Assembly (NCBI GenBank): GCA_044227925.1
Contig: JBGAVW010000012.1
Location: forward strand, 1 to 64,000
DNA: 64,000 nucleotides
Source of the DNA: JADJLQ01 sp044227925
Lineage (GTDB): Bacteria > Bacteroidota > Bacteroidia > Chitinophagales > Saprospiraceae
Direction of reading: 5' to 3'
A model generated the notes under the pieces. The model was not told the origin of the DNA and searched no databases. It saw nothing but the letters and a program-made list of their open reading frames with translations. Below, piece after piece: positions 1 through 10,128 of the stretch. The number at the start of each line of letters is the position of its first letter. Position 1 is the first letter of the stretch. The translations under genes were made by a program, and so were the position numbers.

Positions 1-3000
1 TGGAGTTAAACAATTTTGGATTCCAAGTTCCAACAGGTGCTACTATATTAGGTATTACAGCTACTATTGAAAGAAACGCCAGTGTACGAAACGGTAACAA
101 TAATGTAAGGGATAATGAAGTAGTATTACAAGGTGGCGGTGGAGCCACTACAAATAAAGCTCTTGCCAGTCTTTCTTGGTCTACTACCGATTCCACCGTT
201 ATCTATGGTGGACAAACGGATCTTTGGGGTACCACTTGGACTCCGGCACAAATCAATAGTCCTGCATTTGGAATAAGACTTAGGACTAACAACAACCGAT
301 CAGCTATAACTAACACCGTTACTGCTAATGTCGACCACATCACACTTAGTGTGCGGTATATTGACCCCATATCAAAAATTGCAACAGCAGCTACTGTAAC
401 CACTAACAGTGATGCAACCTGTGCACCAACGGGAGCAACCACATGGGATGCAGGCTCAGCCAGTGTTTCCAATTTGGCTTTTAATGATGGTACTACAGCC
501 TTAGATCTGGCTACGGGTGGGTATGCTTTTGCATCATTAACAACCAATCCCCTCGGAGCTGCAACAGATACTACCAATTGTCTTGAATTATCCAATTTTG
601 GATTTAGTATATGCGAATCCAGTATTATAGATAGTATCACAGTGGAAATAGAAAGAGGGCGAAGTGGCGTGGGAGATAATGTGACAGATGTGAAAATTGT
701 TTTAGTAAATCCCAACGATTTAACAGAAAGTCAAAATAAGGCCAATACATCTTTAAGTTGGCCCGTTGCTGATGCAGTAGCCGCCTATGGAGGTGACAAT
801 TGGGGTGTAGCATGGACTCCGGAAATGATTAATGATCCCGGGTTTGCTTTACGCATACAAGCCAGAATTCAGAAACCAACTTTAGTAGGTCAAGCCAGAA
901 TTGACAATGTCATTGTACATGTTTATTGTACTTTAGATGGATGTCCTAAAGATACTACAGTAAACCTCAATCCCCTCGAATGTAGTGCTGTAATCAACTA
1001 TGAATTGGATACCTGCGCGTTTATAAATTGTGATGCAATTCAAATAGCCGGATTACCTCCAGGCTCTGCTTTTCCAATTGGAACTACCATTAATGTTTTC
1101 AGAATAGAGGATGATGGTAATTTTGTAAGAAATTGTGATTTTAATGTTACTATAAATGAATTTGTGCCTGCTAATTCGGCCATGAATTGTGCTGATCAGG
1201 TAAATGTGAGTGTGGATGCGAATTGTACTAAAGTTTTATCTGGCGGGGATGTATTGGTAGGGAATAATTATGGCTGTATTGATGATTACATCGTTGAGGT
1301 TAGTAGAAAGGATATTTATTATCCGGGTATTTTAACACGCAGTGATATTGGGTATAAATTAGTTTATAAAGTGACTGATCCGGACAATGGCAATACATGC
1401 TGGGGTTACGTTTTGGTAGAAGATAAAAAAGGACCCGATGTAGCCTGTGAAGCTGATACCGTGATTTGTTTTGAAATCCCACAGTTGCCTACAGGTAGCT
1501 TTACTGTAACTGATAATTGTTCTAATACACTTATTAAAGTATCTGTAGCTAGCGAACAATTCATCGATTATGGCTGCGATAGTTTTTATCAGGGCAAGGT
1601 GATCCGACACCTTATTTCCACTGATGCCTGGGGAAATGCAAGTGAATGTGATAAGGAATATTACATTAAGCGAATTGTTCTGGATTCCATTCTTTGTCCG
1701 GTAGATACGGCAGTTGATTGTTCATTGGAAATCATTACTATTGATGATAAAAAAGTATCCTTTAAAGATCCTGTGCGAAGTGGAATACCAAAAATCAAAA
1801 CGGATAATGGATTAGTAGACCTGTGGCCAAATAACTTTGCTTGCAAACTGACAGTAGCCCCACCTATAGATGAGTATTATCCTATCTGCGGTGCTGGTTT
1901 TAAACTCCGACGCACCTGGAGAATCACTGATTGGTGTACAAATGAGGAAAGACTTTGCCAGCAGTGGATTGAAGTAATCGATACAATAGCGCCTGTGGCT
2001 GAAAGCAGGACTTTACCCGTGGTATATACTCAACCCCACGATTGCGGACAATTTGTAGATATTGATACTTTAGTAGTAAGCGATTGCAGCAGGGTGATCC
2101 AAAATTATTCTCTGACCTACTACGAAGAAGGCATACCCAAGGTGATTCAAGGAGTATTACCTGTAAAGCATTTGTGGTTGCCTGAAGGAGTGAATATTAT
2201 AAAGGTATTTTTAGTTGACGCCTGTAAAAATTCAGGTAAAGCCAGAATAATAATTCCTGTGCAAGACAATACTCCCCCAACTCCGGTGTGTGATGAATTT
2301 ACTCAGGTTACTGTTGATCCTGCAACTTGTTGGTCTGCCGTGGCTGCAAAAGATTTAGACAATGGAAGTCACGATAATTGTGTGGATAATCTTCATTTTG
2401 CGGCTGCAAAAATGGAGGACATAACGAAAGCCAGAGCAGATCTTCAACTAGAATTAGAAAAGTTATGTGGCATTGATGAATATTGGAAAAATAAATCATG
2501 GTACGATCGATTCATTGAAGAATGGATCAATTGTTATGTTTTTAAAGATACAGTACATTTTGATGAATGTGGAACAAATCAAGTAGTGCTCAGGGTATAT
2601 GAAGCAGATGCATTACCTCTTTTAGATAAACATATTTGGAAATGTTCACCCCATGCGTGGTTTTGCTACAATACGTACTCCTCTTTCAGCACTTATTATG
2701 ACTATTTGGAATCAAAGGGATTAAATGGATGTGTAGAGAAACTTCCATTGCAGTGTAGGGAAAATTTTGTTGCATGGTTGTCGGAAATTAATCCTAAAAA
2801 GCTAAATGGAGACTCCAAAAGCCTGGGTAATGGCGAGTATGAATTGACACCAGAAGAAAATTCAAAAGGTGGATCAATATATTTAAACCGAAAAGTAAAT
2901 TTAAATAGACCCTTTAAAGTTGAGGCTGATGTATTCCTTGGATATAATTATTATGGAGCTGATGGGCTTTCTTTTGCCATACAGTCATCTAGTCAAACAG

Positions 3001-6000
3001 CCTTAGGAGATATAGGGGATCACTTGGGAATAATAAATGTGCCCAATTCGGTCGCTGTAATGTTAAGAACATATGTTTATAATTTGGTAGAAATAAACAG
3101 AGGGTTTGACTTTACGTTACTATCCAATTCATTATATAAGGAATTAACAGATGGTCAATATCATCATTTAGTCATTGAGTACAATGGCGATCAGCTTTGT
3201 TATACACTTGAAGATATATCTGATTGTGTTTCCGGGATAAAATTGGAAATAGGAAGTAATGAAGCCTGGATTGGATTTACCGGGGCAACTGGAGGCGCGT
3301 ATAATCAGCATAAAGTAAAAAATATTCAAGTTACCCATTCTGAGAAACGACTCTACTCAGATTGTATGGTGAATGTACTGGTAGACGATAAACAAGCACC
3401 GGTAGCCTATGGCTTAGATGATATCACCATCTATTGCGATGGTGCACCGGGATGGGCTGACTATGCAGACTGTGATTACGGTGAACATTATACCAGCTCT
3501 ACCTGGCCATTGGATATCAAAGACAGATCAGGATCTACAGTAAACAGCATAAATATACCCTATGGTTATTATGGTGGCTCAGACTTCCTGGGTATTCATG
3601 TAAATGAAGATGACCACAACGATCCACAAGCATGCCGTGATCCCGAAGCTTCGGGAAAAGGTTGGGCACCAATTTATTGCAAACCTTGGCTGTTACTGGA
3701 TAGTTTTGATCAGGCAGGAAAAGTAGACGCCAAAGCTTATTTTGATAAATTGTTGATGTTTGACAAAAAAACTAAACAAACTGCGGCATTGAAAGAGAAT
3801 GAATTCAGCATTACAGATAATTGTTTATTGGATAAAGAATCACTCCGCGTTACCGATGCTGGTAGTATAAATGGTTGTGGAGAAGGTTGGATATCACGTA
3901 CCTGGACTATGAAGGATAAGTGTGGAAATGAAGTAACGGCCACACAAAAGATCTATATGAAACACAGATCAGATTTTGAAGTAGTATTCCCGGAAGACAA
4001 AGTGGTGACTTGTGATTTCTTAAACAGAACAGATACAACTACCAGGGGTGCAGGAGCACCAGTAATCAGTGATGATGAATGCGAACAGATAGGAGTACAA
4101 TACAAAGACGAAGTATTTACAATTGAGGATTCAGCATGTTATAAGATTGTACGTACCTGGACATTGGTAGACTGGTGCAAATACAGTCCTGATCAACATA
4201 CTGCACATCCTGATGTGATAGTAGATGACCGGTTAAGGGCAAATGGTAAAGACAGATCATGTGTATTCCGTCATATCAAAGACAATGGAGATGGATATAT
4301 GCAATATGTACAGGTGATCAAAGTGATTGATGAGATAGCGCCGACATTTACCTGCAGCGATAATACCACTTGTATTACCGCAGGATGTGATGCCGTAGTC
4401 AATTTACCTGTAAGTGCCAGCGACAATTGTACCGCTGCGTCAGATATCAAGATCAGGGCAGAAATCACTAAACCGGATAATAGCGTTGATCTTAGAACCA
4501 ATATCAAAGCGATCACGGGCACCTTCGCGGAAGGAGTATACAAAGTAAAATTGACTGCAAACGATCTGTGTGGCAATGAAACAATTTGTAATATGACCAT
4601 CACGGTGAAAGACTGCAAAAAACCAACACCATATTGCATAGATGGTATAGCTACGGTGATCATGCCTACGAGCGGCAATGTAGAGATTTGGGCCAAAGAT
4701 TTTGACCGTGGCGCAGAAGATAATTGTACTGCAAAAGACAAGTTGAAATTTAGTTTCAGTTCAGATGTAACTAAAGCGAGTAGAGTGATTACCTGCGCAG
4801 ATATACCTAATGGCAGGGAAGCATTGCTGATAGTAGATGTGTATGTAACTGACCTGGCTAATAATACCGACTTTTGTAAAGTAAGCCTTAAAGTACAAGA
4901 CAATAGCAGTGCGGAATTCCCGGGTGGAGCATGCAAAGACACTACAGCAGCCTTAGCCAGCATCACAGGAAAGTTGACCACAGAAGAGCAGGAAGGTGTG
5001 GAAAATGCCAGAGTGGAAGTCAGGTCATCCTTATCACCATCAGTAAACTATATGTCCAAGCAAGATGGCTCTTATAGTTTTAAAGAAATGCCAATGGTTG
5101 GAACGTATACCTTGCATGCACTTCGTGATGATGAGCCGATGAATGGTGTTTCCACACTCGATCTGGTAGCAATCCAAAAGCATATCCTGGGCACAGAAAG
5201 TTTGAAAAGTGCATATAAAATGATAGCAGCAGATGTGAATAACGATAAAGACATCAGTGCACTAGACCTGATAGAATTACGTAAACTGATATTGGGCATT
5301 TACGACAAACTTCCTCAATCTACCAGCTGGAAATTTGTACCAAAATCGTATGTATTCACCGATATCAATAATCCATGGAGCTACCCTACACATGAGGAGC
5401 TTACGGAGATGAAAGATCAAATGGTCAAAGACTTTGTTGGTATCAAAGTGGGAGATGTAAATGCAACTGCCACCCCACATAGCCTGATGGGTACAGAAGT
5501 AAGAAGTACAGAGACAGGTTTGATTTTTGAAGTAGAAGATCGCATATTCAAAGCAGGGGAGAGTGTCAGGGTTGAATTCAGGTCTCCGAATTTTGCAGGG
5601 GTGTCAGGATTCCAGGGAACTATGTCAATGTACAATGTACCATTTACCATGTACAATGTGGAGGCAGGTGTACTTTCTATGACAGAGAAGAATATCGGTA
5701 ATCGATGGGCAAACGAAGGTTTGATCACCATGAGCTGGAATGAAAAGACCGGTATAGATGTCGAATCTAATAAAGTACTGTTCACCATGACATTCAAAGC
5801 GGAGAAAGATGGCAAACTTTCTGAAGTACTTCGCATCGGTTCTCAGCGTACCAAAGCAGAGTCTTATGAGGGTATTGGTGAATTAGGCAATCTATCTATC
5901 CGATTCATAGATAAGTCTGGTAAAGAAGTGTCAGGTACTAATACTTTATATCAAAATTATCCCAACCCATTTGATCAGAGGACAGTAATAGGTATCAACT

Positions 6001-6197
6001 TGACACAATCTGTCAAGGGTATTTTGAAAGTTACCGATGTTAGTGGAAGGGTGATTAAGTCTATCGATCGTGAATGGAGCAAAGGGTATAATGAAATTTG
6101 GTTAGACAGACGAGAGATTCAAACGAACGGAATACTTTTCTATTCTTTTGAATCCGGGGAGTTTAAAGCCACCAAACGAATGATCCTGGTTCAATAA
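1..6197 (+). CDS. Giant T9SS-secreted multidomain protein (5' end outside window)
   Basis: The frame is open from the first bases of the window, so the true start lies upstream. Two related beta-rich repeats come first (about 3-350 and 480-930), each ending in a W-x-P-x-x-I-N-x-P-x-F pattern. A HYR-like module and many Cys-rich modules with DNC and CGN signatures follow. An L-type lectin-like domain lies at about 2790-3350 (motif GADGLSFAIQ). Near the C-terminus are a carboxypeptidase-regulatory-like fold (about 4950-5130), a dockerin-like pair (about 5125-5310, ADVNNDKDISALDL), a cohesin-like domain (about 5500-5915) and a type A T9SS sorting domain beginning LYQNYPNPF. It is probably exported by the Sec machinery and T9SS and displayed on, or released from, the surface as an adhesin or matrix protein. 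The ligand is unknown. Domain calls are by eye; the sorting domain is the most secure. Confidence 0.87.
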   Translation, partial: ELNNFGFQVPTGATILGITATIERNASVRNGNNNVRDNEVVLQGGGGATTNKALASLSWSTTDSTVIYGGQTDLWGTTWTPAQINSPAFGIRLRTNNNRSAITNTVTANVDHITLSVRYIDPISKIATAATVTTNSDATCAPTGATTWDAGSASVSNLAFNDGTTALDLATGGYAFASLTTNPLGAATDTTNCLELSNFGFSICESSIIDSITVEIERGRSGVGDNVTDVKIVLVNPNDLTESQNKANTSLSWPVADAVAAYGGDNWGVAWTPEMINDPGFALRIQARIQKPTLVGQARIDNVIVHVYCTLDGCPKDTTVNLNPLECSAVINYELDTCAFINCDAIQIAGLPPGSAFPIGTTINVFRIEDDGNFVRNCDFNVTINEFVPANSAMNCADQVNVSVDANCTKVLSGGDVLVGNNYGCIDDYIVEVSRKDIYYPGILTRSDIGYKLVYKVTDPDNGNTCWGYVLVEDKKGPDVACEADTVICFEIPQLPTGSFTVTDNCSNTLIKVSVASEQFIDYGCDSFYQGKVIRHLISTDAWGNASECDKEYYIKRIVLDSILCPVDTAVDCSLEIITIDDKKVSFKDPVRSGIPKIKTDNGLVDLWPNNFACKLTVAPPIDEYYPICGAGFKLRRTWRITDWCTNEERLCQQWIEVIDTIAPVAESRTLPVVYTQPHDCGQFVDIDTLVVSDCSRVIQNYSLTYYEEGIPKVIQGVLPVKHLWLPEGVNIIKVFLVDACKNSGKARIIIPVQDNTPPTPVCDEFTQVTVDPATCWSAVAAKDLDNGSHDNCVDNLHFAAAKMEDITKARADLQLELEKLCGIDEYWKNKSWYDRFIEEWINCYVFKDTVHFDECGTNQVVLRVYEADALPLLDKHIWKCSPHAWFCYNTYSSFSTYYDYLESKGLNGCVEKLPLQCRENFVAWLSEINPKKLNGDSKSLGNGEYELTPEENSKGGSIYLNRKVNLNRPFKVEADVFLGYNYYGADGLSFAIQSSSQTALGDIGDHLGIINVPNSVAVMLRTYVYNLVEINRGFDFTLLSNSLYKELTDGQYHHLVIEYNGDQLCYTLEDISDCVSGIKLEIGSNEAWIGFTGATGGAYNQHKVKNIQVTHSEKRLYSDCMVNVLVDDKQAPVAYGLDDITIYCDGAPGWADYADCDYGEHYTSSTWPLDIKDRSGSTVNSINIPYGYYGGSDFLGIHVNEDDHNDPQACRDPEASGKGWAPIYCKPWLLLDSFDQAGKVDAKAYFDKLLMFDKKTKQTAALKENEFSITDNCLLDKESLRVTDAGSINGCGEGWISRTWTMKDKCGNEVTATQKIYMKHRSDFEVVFPEDKVVTCDFLNRTDTTTRGAGAPVISDDECEQIGVQYKDEVFTIEDSACYKIVRTWTLVDWCKYSPDQHTAHPDVIVDDRLRANGKDRSCVFRHIKDNGDGYMQYVQVIKVIDEIAPTFTCSDNTTCITAGCDAVVNLPVSASDNCTAASDIKIRAEITKPDNSVDLRTNIKAITGTFAEGVYKVKLTANDLCGNETICNMTITVKDCKKPTPYCIDGIATVIMPTSGNVEIWAKDFDRGAEDNCTAKDKLKFSFSSDVTKASRVITCADIPNGREALLIVDVYVTDLANNTDFCKVSLKVQDNSSAEFPGGACKDTTAALASITGKLTTEEQEGVENARVEVRSSLSPSVNYMSKQDGSYSFKEMPMVGTYTLHALRDDEPMNGVSTLDLVAIQKHILGTESLKSAYKMIAADVNNDKDISALDLIELRKLILGIYDKLPQSTSWKFVPKSYVFTDINNPWSYPTHEELTEMKDQMVKDFVGIKVGDVNATATPHSLMGTEVRSTETGLIFEVEDRIFKAGESVRVEFRSPNFAGVSGFQGTMSMYNVPFTMYNVEAGVLSMTEKNIGNRWANEGLITMSWNEKTGIDVESNKVLFTMTFKAEKDGKLSEVLRIGSQRTKAESYEGIGELGNLSIRFIDKSGKEVSGTNTLYQNYPNPFDQRTVIGINLTQSVKGILKVTDVSGRVIKSIDREWSKGYNEIWLDRREIQTNGILFYSFESGEFKATKRMILVQ

Positions 6198-6221
6198 AAT
6201 TGACTTAGATCAGTAAATAAT

Positions 6222-6249
6222 AAAAGGGCAAGATTTCTTGCCCTTTTTT
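6222..6249 (+). terminator. Intrinsic terminator after the T9SS cargo gene
   Basis: An 11-12 bp perfect stem (AAAAGGGCAAG pairing with CTTGCCCTTTT) around a tiny loop is followed by a T-run. It starts 25 bases after the stop codon. Confidence 0.85.
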
Positions 6250-6593
6250 ATTCTATACTCTACATTTTTACAAGATTGTACAATTACACACTTTCAATAC
6301 TTTCATGTCCGATTTAAACAGAGAATAAATGGAATGTGGTAAGTGTTTGAATTATAAAAAGCAACTGTTTTGGGTTATTCCCAACCATTGATTCGAATGA
6401 ATTTAAAGATTAGAAGTAAATAATTATAAATTTTGCTTAAGCCTCGACAATTTTGATGATGAAGTGAGTCATCATGGTGATATTGAGATAAAGTTCATTA
6501 TGCTGAAAAAAGGCATATTATCTTAAACAATAGCTCACTTTCGCAACCAGACATTTTCAGATAATTCAAGCTTTTGCCTTCTTGTATGGCCGG
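6250..6593. other. Intergenic stretch between two convergent genes
   Basis: No coding frame is supportable here. The only structure seen is a short perfect inverted repeat at 6456-6475 (ATGATGA, 6-base loop, TCATCAT), of unknown meaning. Confidence 0.5.
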
Positions 6594-7400
6594 CTATGAC
6601 TTTATCCAGGCAACCAATCTCAATGGGCCACCCGTACCATTTTTAATTTTCATGGGTAAGGCAATTACAAATGCTCCTTTTGCAGGTAATTTATCCAGGT
6701 TGGCCACGTTTTCGAATCCTAATATATTCTCTCCTAACAAAATCTGATGTGTTTTAAAATCTTTTGACTGCCCATAATCTATGCTGGCTGTATCTATTCC
6801 CACAGCTTTAATTTTTCTGTTTTTTACAAGCCAATCTGCAAGGTCCGGGTGAATAGATGGAAAATGCAACCTGGCAATAGCAGCTGCTCCTTTGCCGTCG
6901 GTACCTATATATTTTGATTTTTCAGGATAATAATTACCCCATCCTGTCTTGAAAAACAGAATGGCATTTTCCGGAATTTTTCCATGAAGCCGTTCCCAAT
7001 TCAACAAATCCTGTATGGTTATTTGATAATCTATGTCTTCTTTAGCCTGGGCAGATATATCTAATACAATTGCATCGCCCATTAGTCTTTCTATAGGTAT
7101 TTGATCATTCGTCCATTTGCCGGCAGCAAAATGGATTGGAGCATCCAGGTGAGTTCCTCCATGCTCGGGGGAAAAAAATTGGTTGGATGAATAGTAAAAA
7201 CCTCTTTCTGTGATGCCATTGAATTGGGTATCCAGTTTAAAACCTTCCGGATTATTAGGCCAATAAATAGTTTTATTTGAAAAGTCATAGGTGAGATCTA
7301 TCCATTTCCCTTTGGCGGCCCAATACGAGATGGTCTTCATTCCCTGAGGCATACAAGACATAAGCATGGCAATAATGGGTAGCAGATATTTTATTTTCAT
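6594..7400 (-). CDS. Cyclase-family (KynB-like) metal-dependent hydrolase, lipoprotein
   Basis: The 268-residue protein begins with a lipoprotein signal peptide; the lipobox Cys is residue 16 (LMSC). The family signature HGGTHLDAPIHF is at 80-91, and its His and Asp residues bind the metal in kynurenine formamidase and related cyclase-family enzymes. A typical late segment (GGPLRLVAWI) closes the protein. The family hydrolyses amides or lactones; cytoplasmic members include arylformamidase KynB. Attachment to a membrane argues against a simple kynurenine role, and no other tryptophan-degradation gene is nearby. The substrate is therefore open. It appears to be transcribed alone. Confidence 0.85.
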   Translation of the reverse strand: MKIKYLLPIIAMLMSCMPQGMKTISYWAAKGKWIDLTYDFSNKTIYWPNNPEGFKLDTQFNGITERGFYYSSNQFFSPEHGGTHLDAPIHFAAGKWTNDQIPIERLMGDAIVLDISAQAKEDIDYQITIQDLLNWERLHGKIPENAILFFKTGWGNYYPEKSKYIGTDGKGAAAIARLHFPSIHPDLADWLVKNRKIKAVGIDTASIDYGQSKDFKTHQILLGENILGFENVANLDKLPAKGAFVIALPMKIKNGTGGPLRLVAWIKS

Positions 7401-7752
7401 AAGGTTATGAGATTAATAAAAAACATATAAAATTACAAAACGGAAAGAAATAGTAAAATATTGATCATCCCGTAGCAAAAATAATTATCCAATCTTGAAC
7501 GTAACATTGGACTTCTTGCTGAAAAGTATAGCTGAATAGTGAATGCATGAGTAAAAAAGGTCTTTTTAATAATAATATCATAGCAGACATTAAAATTTCG
7601 ACTATCAATTTTATAAATCGAAATTTTTACCCTTAAAGAGAATCTAACTAAAGTAAGTAAGCTCAGGCTTCCTCAAAAAAATATTGGTATTGTAAAAAAA
7701 GGCAATTGATCGGCGGATTTTATATCTTAATGGAACAAGTTATCTTTAATCC
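7401..7752. other. Divergent intergenic region
   Basis: This 352-base AT-rich region separates the divergent cyclase and DUF3052 genes. I see no gene in it. It holds a 10 bp perfect inverted repeat, listed separately. Confidence 0.5.
7592..7627. repeat. 10 bp perfect inverted repeat, possible operator
   Basis: AAAATTTCGA at 7592-7601 is repeated in inverse as TCGAAATTTT at 7618-7627, with 16 bases between. It lies midway between two divergent starts, where an operator could sit. No T-run follows, so it is not an obvious terminator. Confidence 0.45.
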
Positions 7753-8163
7753 ATGGCGGGTCACAGGATATACAATACACCACTATTCCAAAAAATTGGG
7801 ATAAAACAGGGGATGAAGTTTGCTGCTATTGATGCTCCAACGTGGATTACGGAGGAATTGAAAAAACAACTCCTATTGCCTGATGTGAATATATTATCCG
7901 GACCAGATTACAATTTAATCTGGATATTTGATAATACCATTAACGGCATGGAATCCAAGCTTAAGAATGCAAAAAACAGGATCGTAAAAAATGGCATTAT
8001 ATGGGTTTCCTGGTACAAAAAGGCTTCTAAAAAGCACACTGAACTCAATGAAGATCTGATCAGGGATACCGCCTTAGCCCTGGATTTGGTTGATGTAAAA
8101 GTAGCTTCTGTAGATGATGATTGGTCTGCCCTGAAATTGGTTATACCGGCTACTAAGCGATGA
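7753..8163 (+). CDS. DUF3052 family protein
   Basis: This 136-residue cytoplasmic protein has no signal peptide. The C-terminal segment (RDTALALDLVDVKVASVDD, then WSALKLV) is characteristic of DUF3052 proteins, which are common in Bacteroidota and Actinobacteria and have no established function. The layout resembles a small Rossmann-like fold in which a predicted strand (NLIWIF) precedes a short helix. The gene stands alone 83 bases before pdhB on the same strand, but pdhB appears to have its own promoter. Confidence 0.75.
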   Translation: MAGHRIYNTPLFQKIGIKQGMKFAAIDAPTWITEELKKQLLLPDVNILSGPDYNLIWIFDNTINGMESKLKNAKNRIVKNGIIWVSWYKKASKKHTELNEDLIRDTALALDLVDVKVASVDDDWSALKLVIPATKR

Positions 8164-8218
8164 AATAGACTTGCATTTGAGTTCATACTTTAATTTACAA
8201 TTATTGTTCTTTTTGACT

Positions 8219-8226
8219 TAAATTTG
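8219..8226 (+). promoter_or_regulatory. Bacteroidota -7 box (TAAATTTG) for pdhB
   Basis: TAAATTTG matches TANNTTTG and lies 20 bases before the pdhB ATG. No good TTTG -33 box was found at the usual distance. Confidence 0.5.
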
Positions 8227-8246
8227 CGGCTCAAATCCATAACTAT

Positions 8247-9233
8247 ATGTCAAGAATTCTTACCCTGAGAGATGCTTTACGAGAAGCTATGATAGAAGAA
8301 ATGCGTCGAGATGAAAATGTATTCCTTATGGGGGAGGAAGTAGCTGAATATAATGGCGCATATAAGGTAAGCAAAGGTATGCTCGAAGAATTTGGCCCCA
8401 GAAGGGTGATCGATACTCCTATATCCGAGCTTGGCTTTGCAGCTATTGGGGTAGGAGCTGCAATGAATGGTCTGAGACCAATTGTAGAGTTCATGACATG
8501 GAATTTTGCCATCCTTGCTTTTGATCAAATTGTAAATAATGCTGCAAAAACCTTGAGTCAATCTGGTGGCCAATATGCTTGCCCAATAGTTTTCAGAGGC
8601 CCTAGTGGATCAGCCGGTCAGTTAGCTCAGCAACACTCCCAGACATTCGAATCATGGATGGCTAATGTGCCAGGATTAAAGGTGGTTTCATGTATAGATC
8701 CTGCAGATGCAAAGGGATTGCTAAAGTCTGCCATCAGGGATAATGACCCGGTTTGTATGATGGAATCAGAAATCCTGTATGGATTTAAAGGAGAAGTGCC
8801 TGAGGGTGAATACCTTGTGCCAATTGGTAAAGCTGCTGTAAGAAAGGAAGGTAAGGATGTGACCCTTGTTTCGTACAATAAAATGGTCGAAGTTTGCAGA
8901 AAAGCGGCTGAAGAACTGAGTAAAGAAGGTATTGACGCTGAAATCATAGATCTGCGCACCATCAGACCTTTAGATTATAAAACCATTGTTGAATCTGTCA
9001 AAAAAACAAACAGACTGGTAGTCGTGGATGAAGCATGGCCATTTGCAGGAATCAGTGCCGAAGTGACATACGAAATCCAAAAGTATGCTTTCGATTATCT
9101 GGATGCACCTATCATCAGAGTAAACAGTGCTGATACCTCTTTACCTTATGCCCCTACATTAGTAGATGCCTGGCTACCTAATCCTGCCAAAGTGATCAAA
9201 GCGGTAAAAGAAGTAATGTACATAGGTGTATAA
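8247..9233 (+). CDS. pdhB: Pyruvate dehydrogenase E1 component, beta subunit
   Basis: The 328-residue protein is full length for an E1-beta subunit. The N-terminal pyrimidine-binding domain begins with the typical LRDALREAMIEEM and continues through EEVAEYNGAYKVSKG, DTPISELGFAAIGVGAA and FRGPSGSAGQLAQQHSQ. A transketolase C-terminal domain follows (IDLRTIRPLD, then VDEAWPFAGI). With the alpha subunit it forms the thiamine-diphosphate E1 that decarboxylates pyruvate and passes acetyl groups to lipoyl-E2. E1-alpha and E2 are not in the window, so the complex is encoded at scattered loci. The other E1-beta types (branched-chain keto acid or acetoin dehydrogenase) are less likely, given the close match to pyruvate-type sequences. 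Confidence 0.95.
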   Translation: MSRILTLRDALREAMIEEMRRDENVFLMGEEVAEYNGAYKVSKGMLEEFGPRRVIDTPISELGFAAIGVGAAMNGLRPIVEFMTWNFAILAFDQIVNNAAKTLSQSGGQYACPIVFRGPSGSAGQLAQQHSQTFESWMANVPGLKVVSCIDPADAKGLLKSAIRDNDPVCMMESEILYGFKGEVPEGEYLVPIGKAAVRKEGKDVTLVSYNKMVEVCRKAAEELSKEGIDAEIIDLRTIRPLDYKTIVESVKKTNRLVVVDEAWPFAGISAEVTYEIQKYAFDYLDAPIIRVNSADTSLPYAPTLVDAWLPNPAKVIKAVKEVMYIGV

Positions 9234-9400
9234 GGGAATATCAATTTTTCGAGCACTTTAGATTCAGAAATTGGGATTCGATTGCTGGTTTTCAAAGGGG
9301 AATAGTGAATTATTTAATCATTCAATACTCCAAACTGCTGTATTGGATAATGGATTTGAACAATTTAGCTTAACTCACTGGCTCTAAATTGATGAATAAT

Positions 9401-10078
9401 TTAAATCCTGGCCAATAATTTAGCTTTCTGAGCCTGATATTCTTCTTCTGAAACTATTCCTTTTTCCTTTAGTGAATTCAATTTTTCCAAAGCATTGAAT
9501 ATATCTTCTTTAGACTGCATATTGGATTTTTGCTCCTTTTCTGCGCGGATACTAAATTCCTTTCCCCTCTCGAATTCAGCTTTATATTTTTCCTTGAGGT
9601 CTTCGGGACTAAAATCGGAAAGCGATCCGCCTTTGTCAAAATGGTGAATAAATACCTGACCTACTGCATAAGTACTCGCCCCTGATAATACGGCTTGGGT
9701 AGCTGTACCCAAAATGGACCCTAATAATGGAATGGTCTTTACAGCGCTCGCTGCCATTCTGGCCAATGAAGTACCTACCAGAGCAGTAACCAAACTTTTT
9801 CCAATTTGTTCGTTAAAATCTTTGCCATAAAGCTTTGATAATGATCTCACCATATTTACCTGCACACCGGTTACAGCGGCGAAATCAACAAAAGGTAAAG
9901 GAATTAATCCTCCGCCTACGGCCAGCAATAAATGTGTCTTTACAATTTCCTGTGCCAGGCCATTTTTATTATCAGTTAGATTATTAGTATCCATGAAAGA
10001 ATCTATTTTTTTACCAAATTTATAAGCAGTTTTTCCTCCGGAAATTAATATTCGACCAAGGTCAGTGTATATAGACAT
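9401..10078 (-). CDS. DUF697 and SHOCT domain membrane-associated protein
   Basis: A 225-residue protein is obtained from the ATG at 10078; a TTG six codons upstream is less likely. Residues from about 45 to 150 resemble DUF697 (LPFVDFAAVTGVQVNMV, then a hydrophobic glycine-rich hairpin), a domain of membrane-associated, often GTPase-linked proteins. A charged linker leads to a C-terminal SHOCT motif (LKEKGIVSEEEYQAQKAKLL), a short oligomerisation element. The function is unknown. It is the last gene of the minus-strand run that starts at hddA, 50 bases after queE. Confidence 0.75.
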   Translation of the reverse strand: MSIYTDLGRILISGGKTAYKFGKKIDSFMDTNNLTDNKNGLAQEIVKTHLLLAVGGGLIPLPFVDFAAVTGVQVNMVRSLSKLYGKDFNEQIGKSLVTALVGTSLARMAASAVKTIPLLGSILGTATQAVLSGASTYAVGQVFIHHFDKGGSLSDFSPEDLKEKYKAEFERGKEFSIRAEKEQKSNMQSKEDIFNALEKLNSLKEKGIVSEEEYQAQKAKLLARI

Positions 10079-10128
10079 GAATGTAATACAATCCAAGTTT
10101 AAAATAAGTTTCGATCTGCATTTTATTT

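Noticed and set aside
4271..4981. Long open frame on the minus strand inside the T9SS cargo gene
   Set aside because: It is antisense to a clear coding frame with recognisable modules and its own sequence is low-complexity Ser/Leu/Thr; the codon structure belongs to the plus strand.
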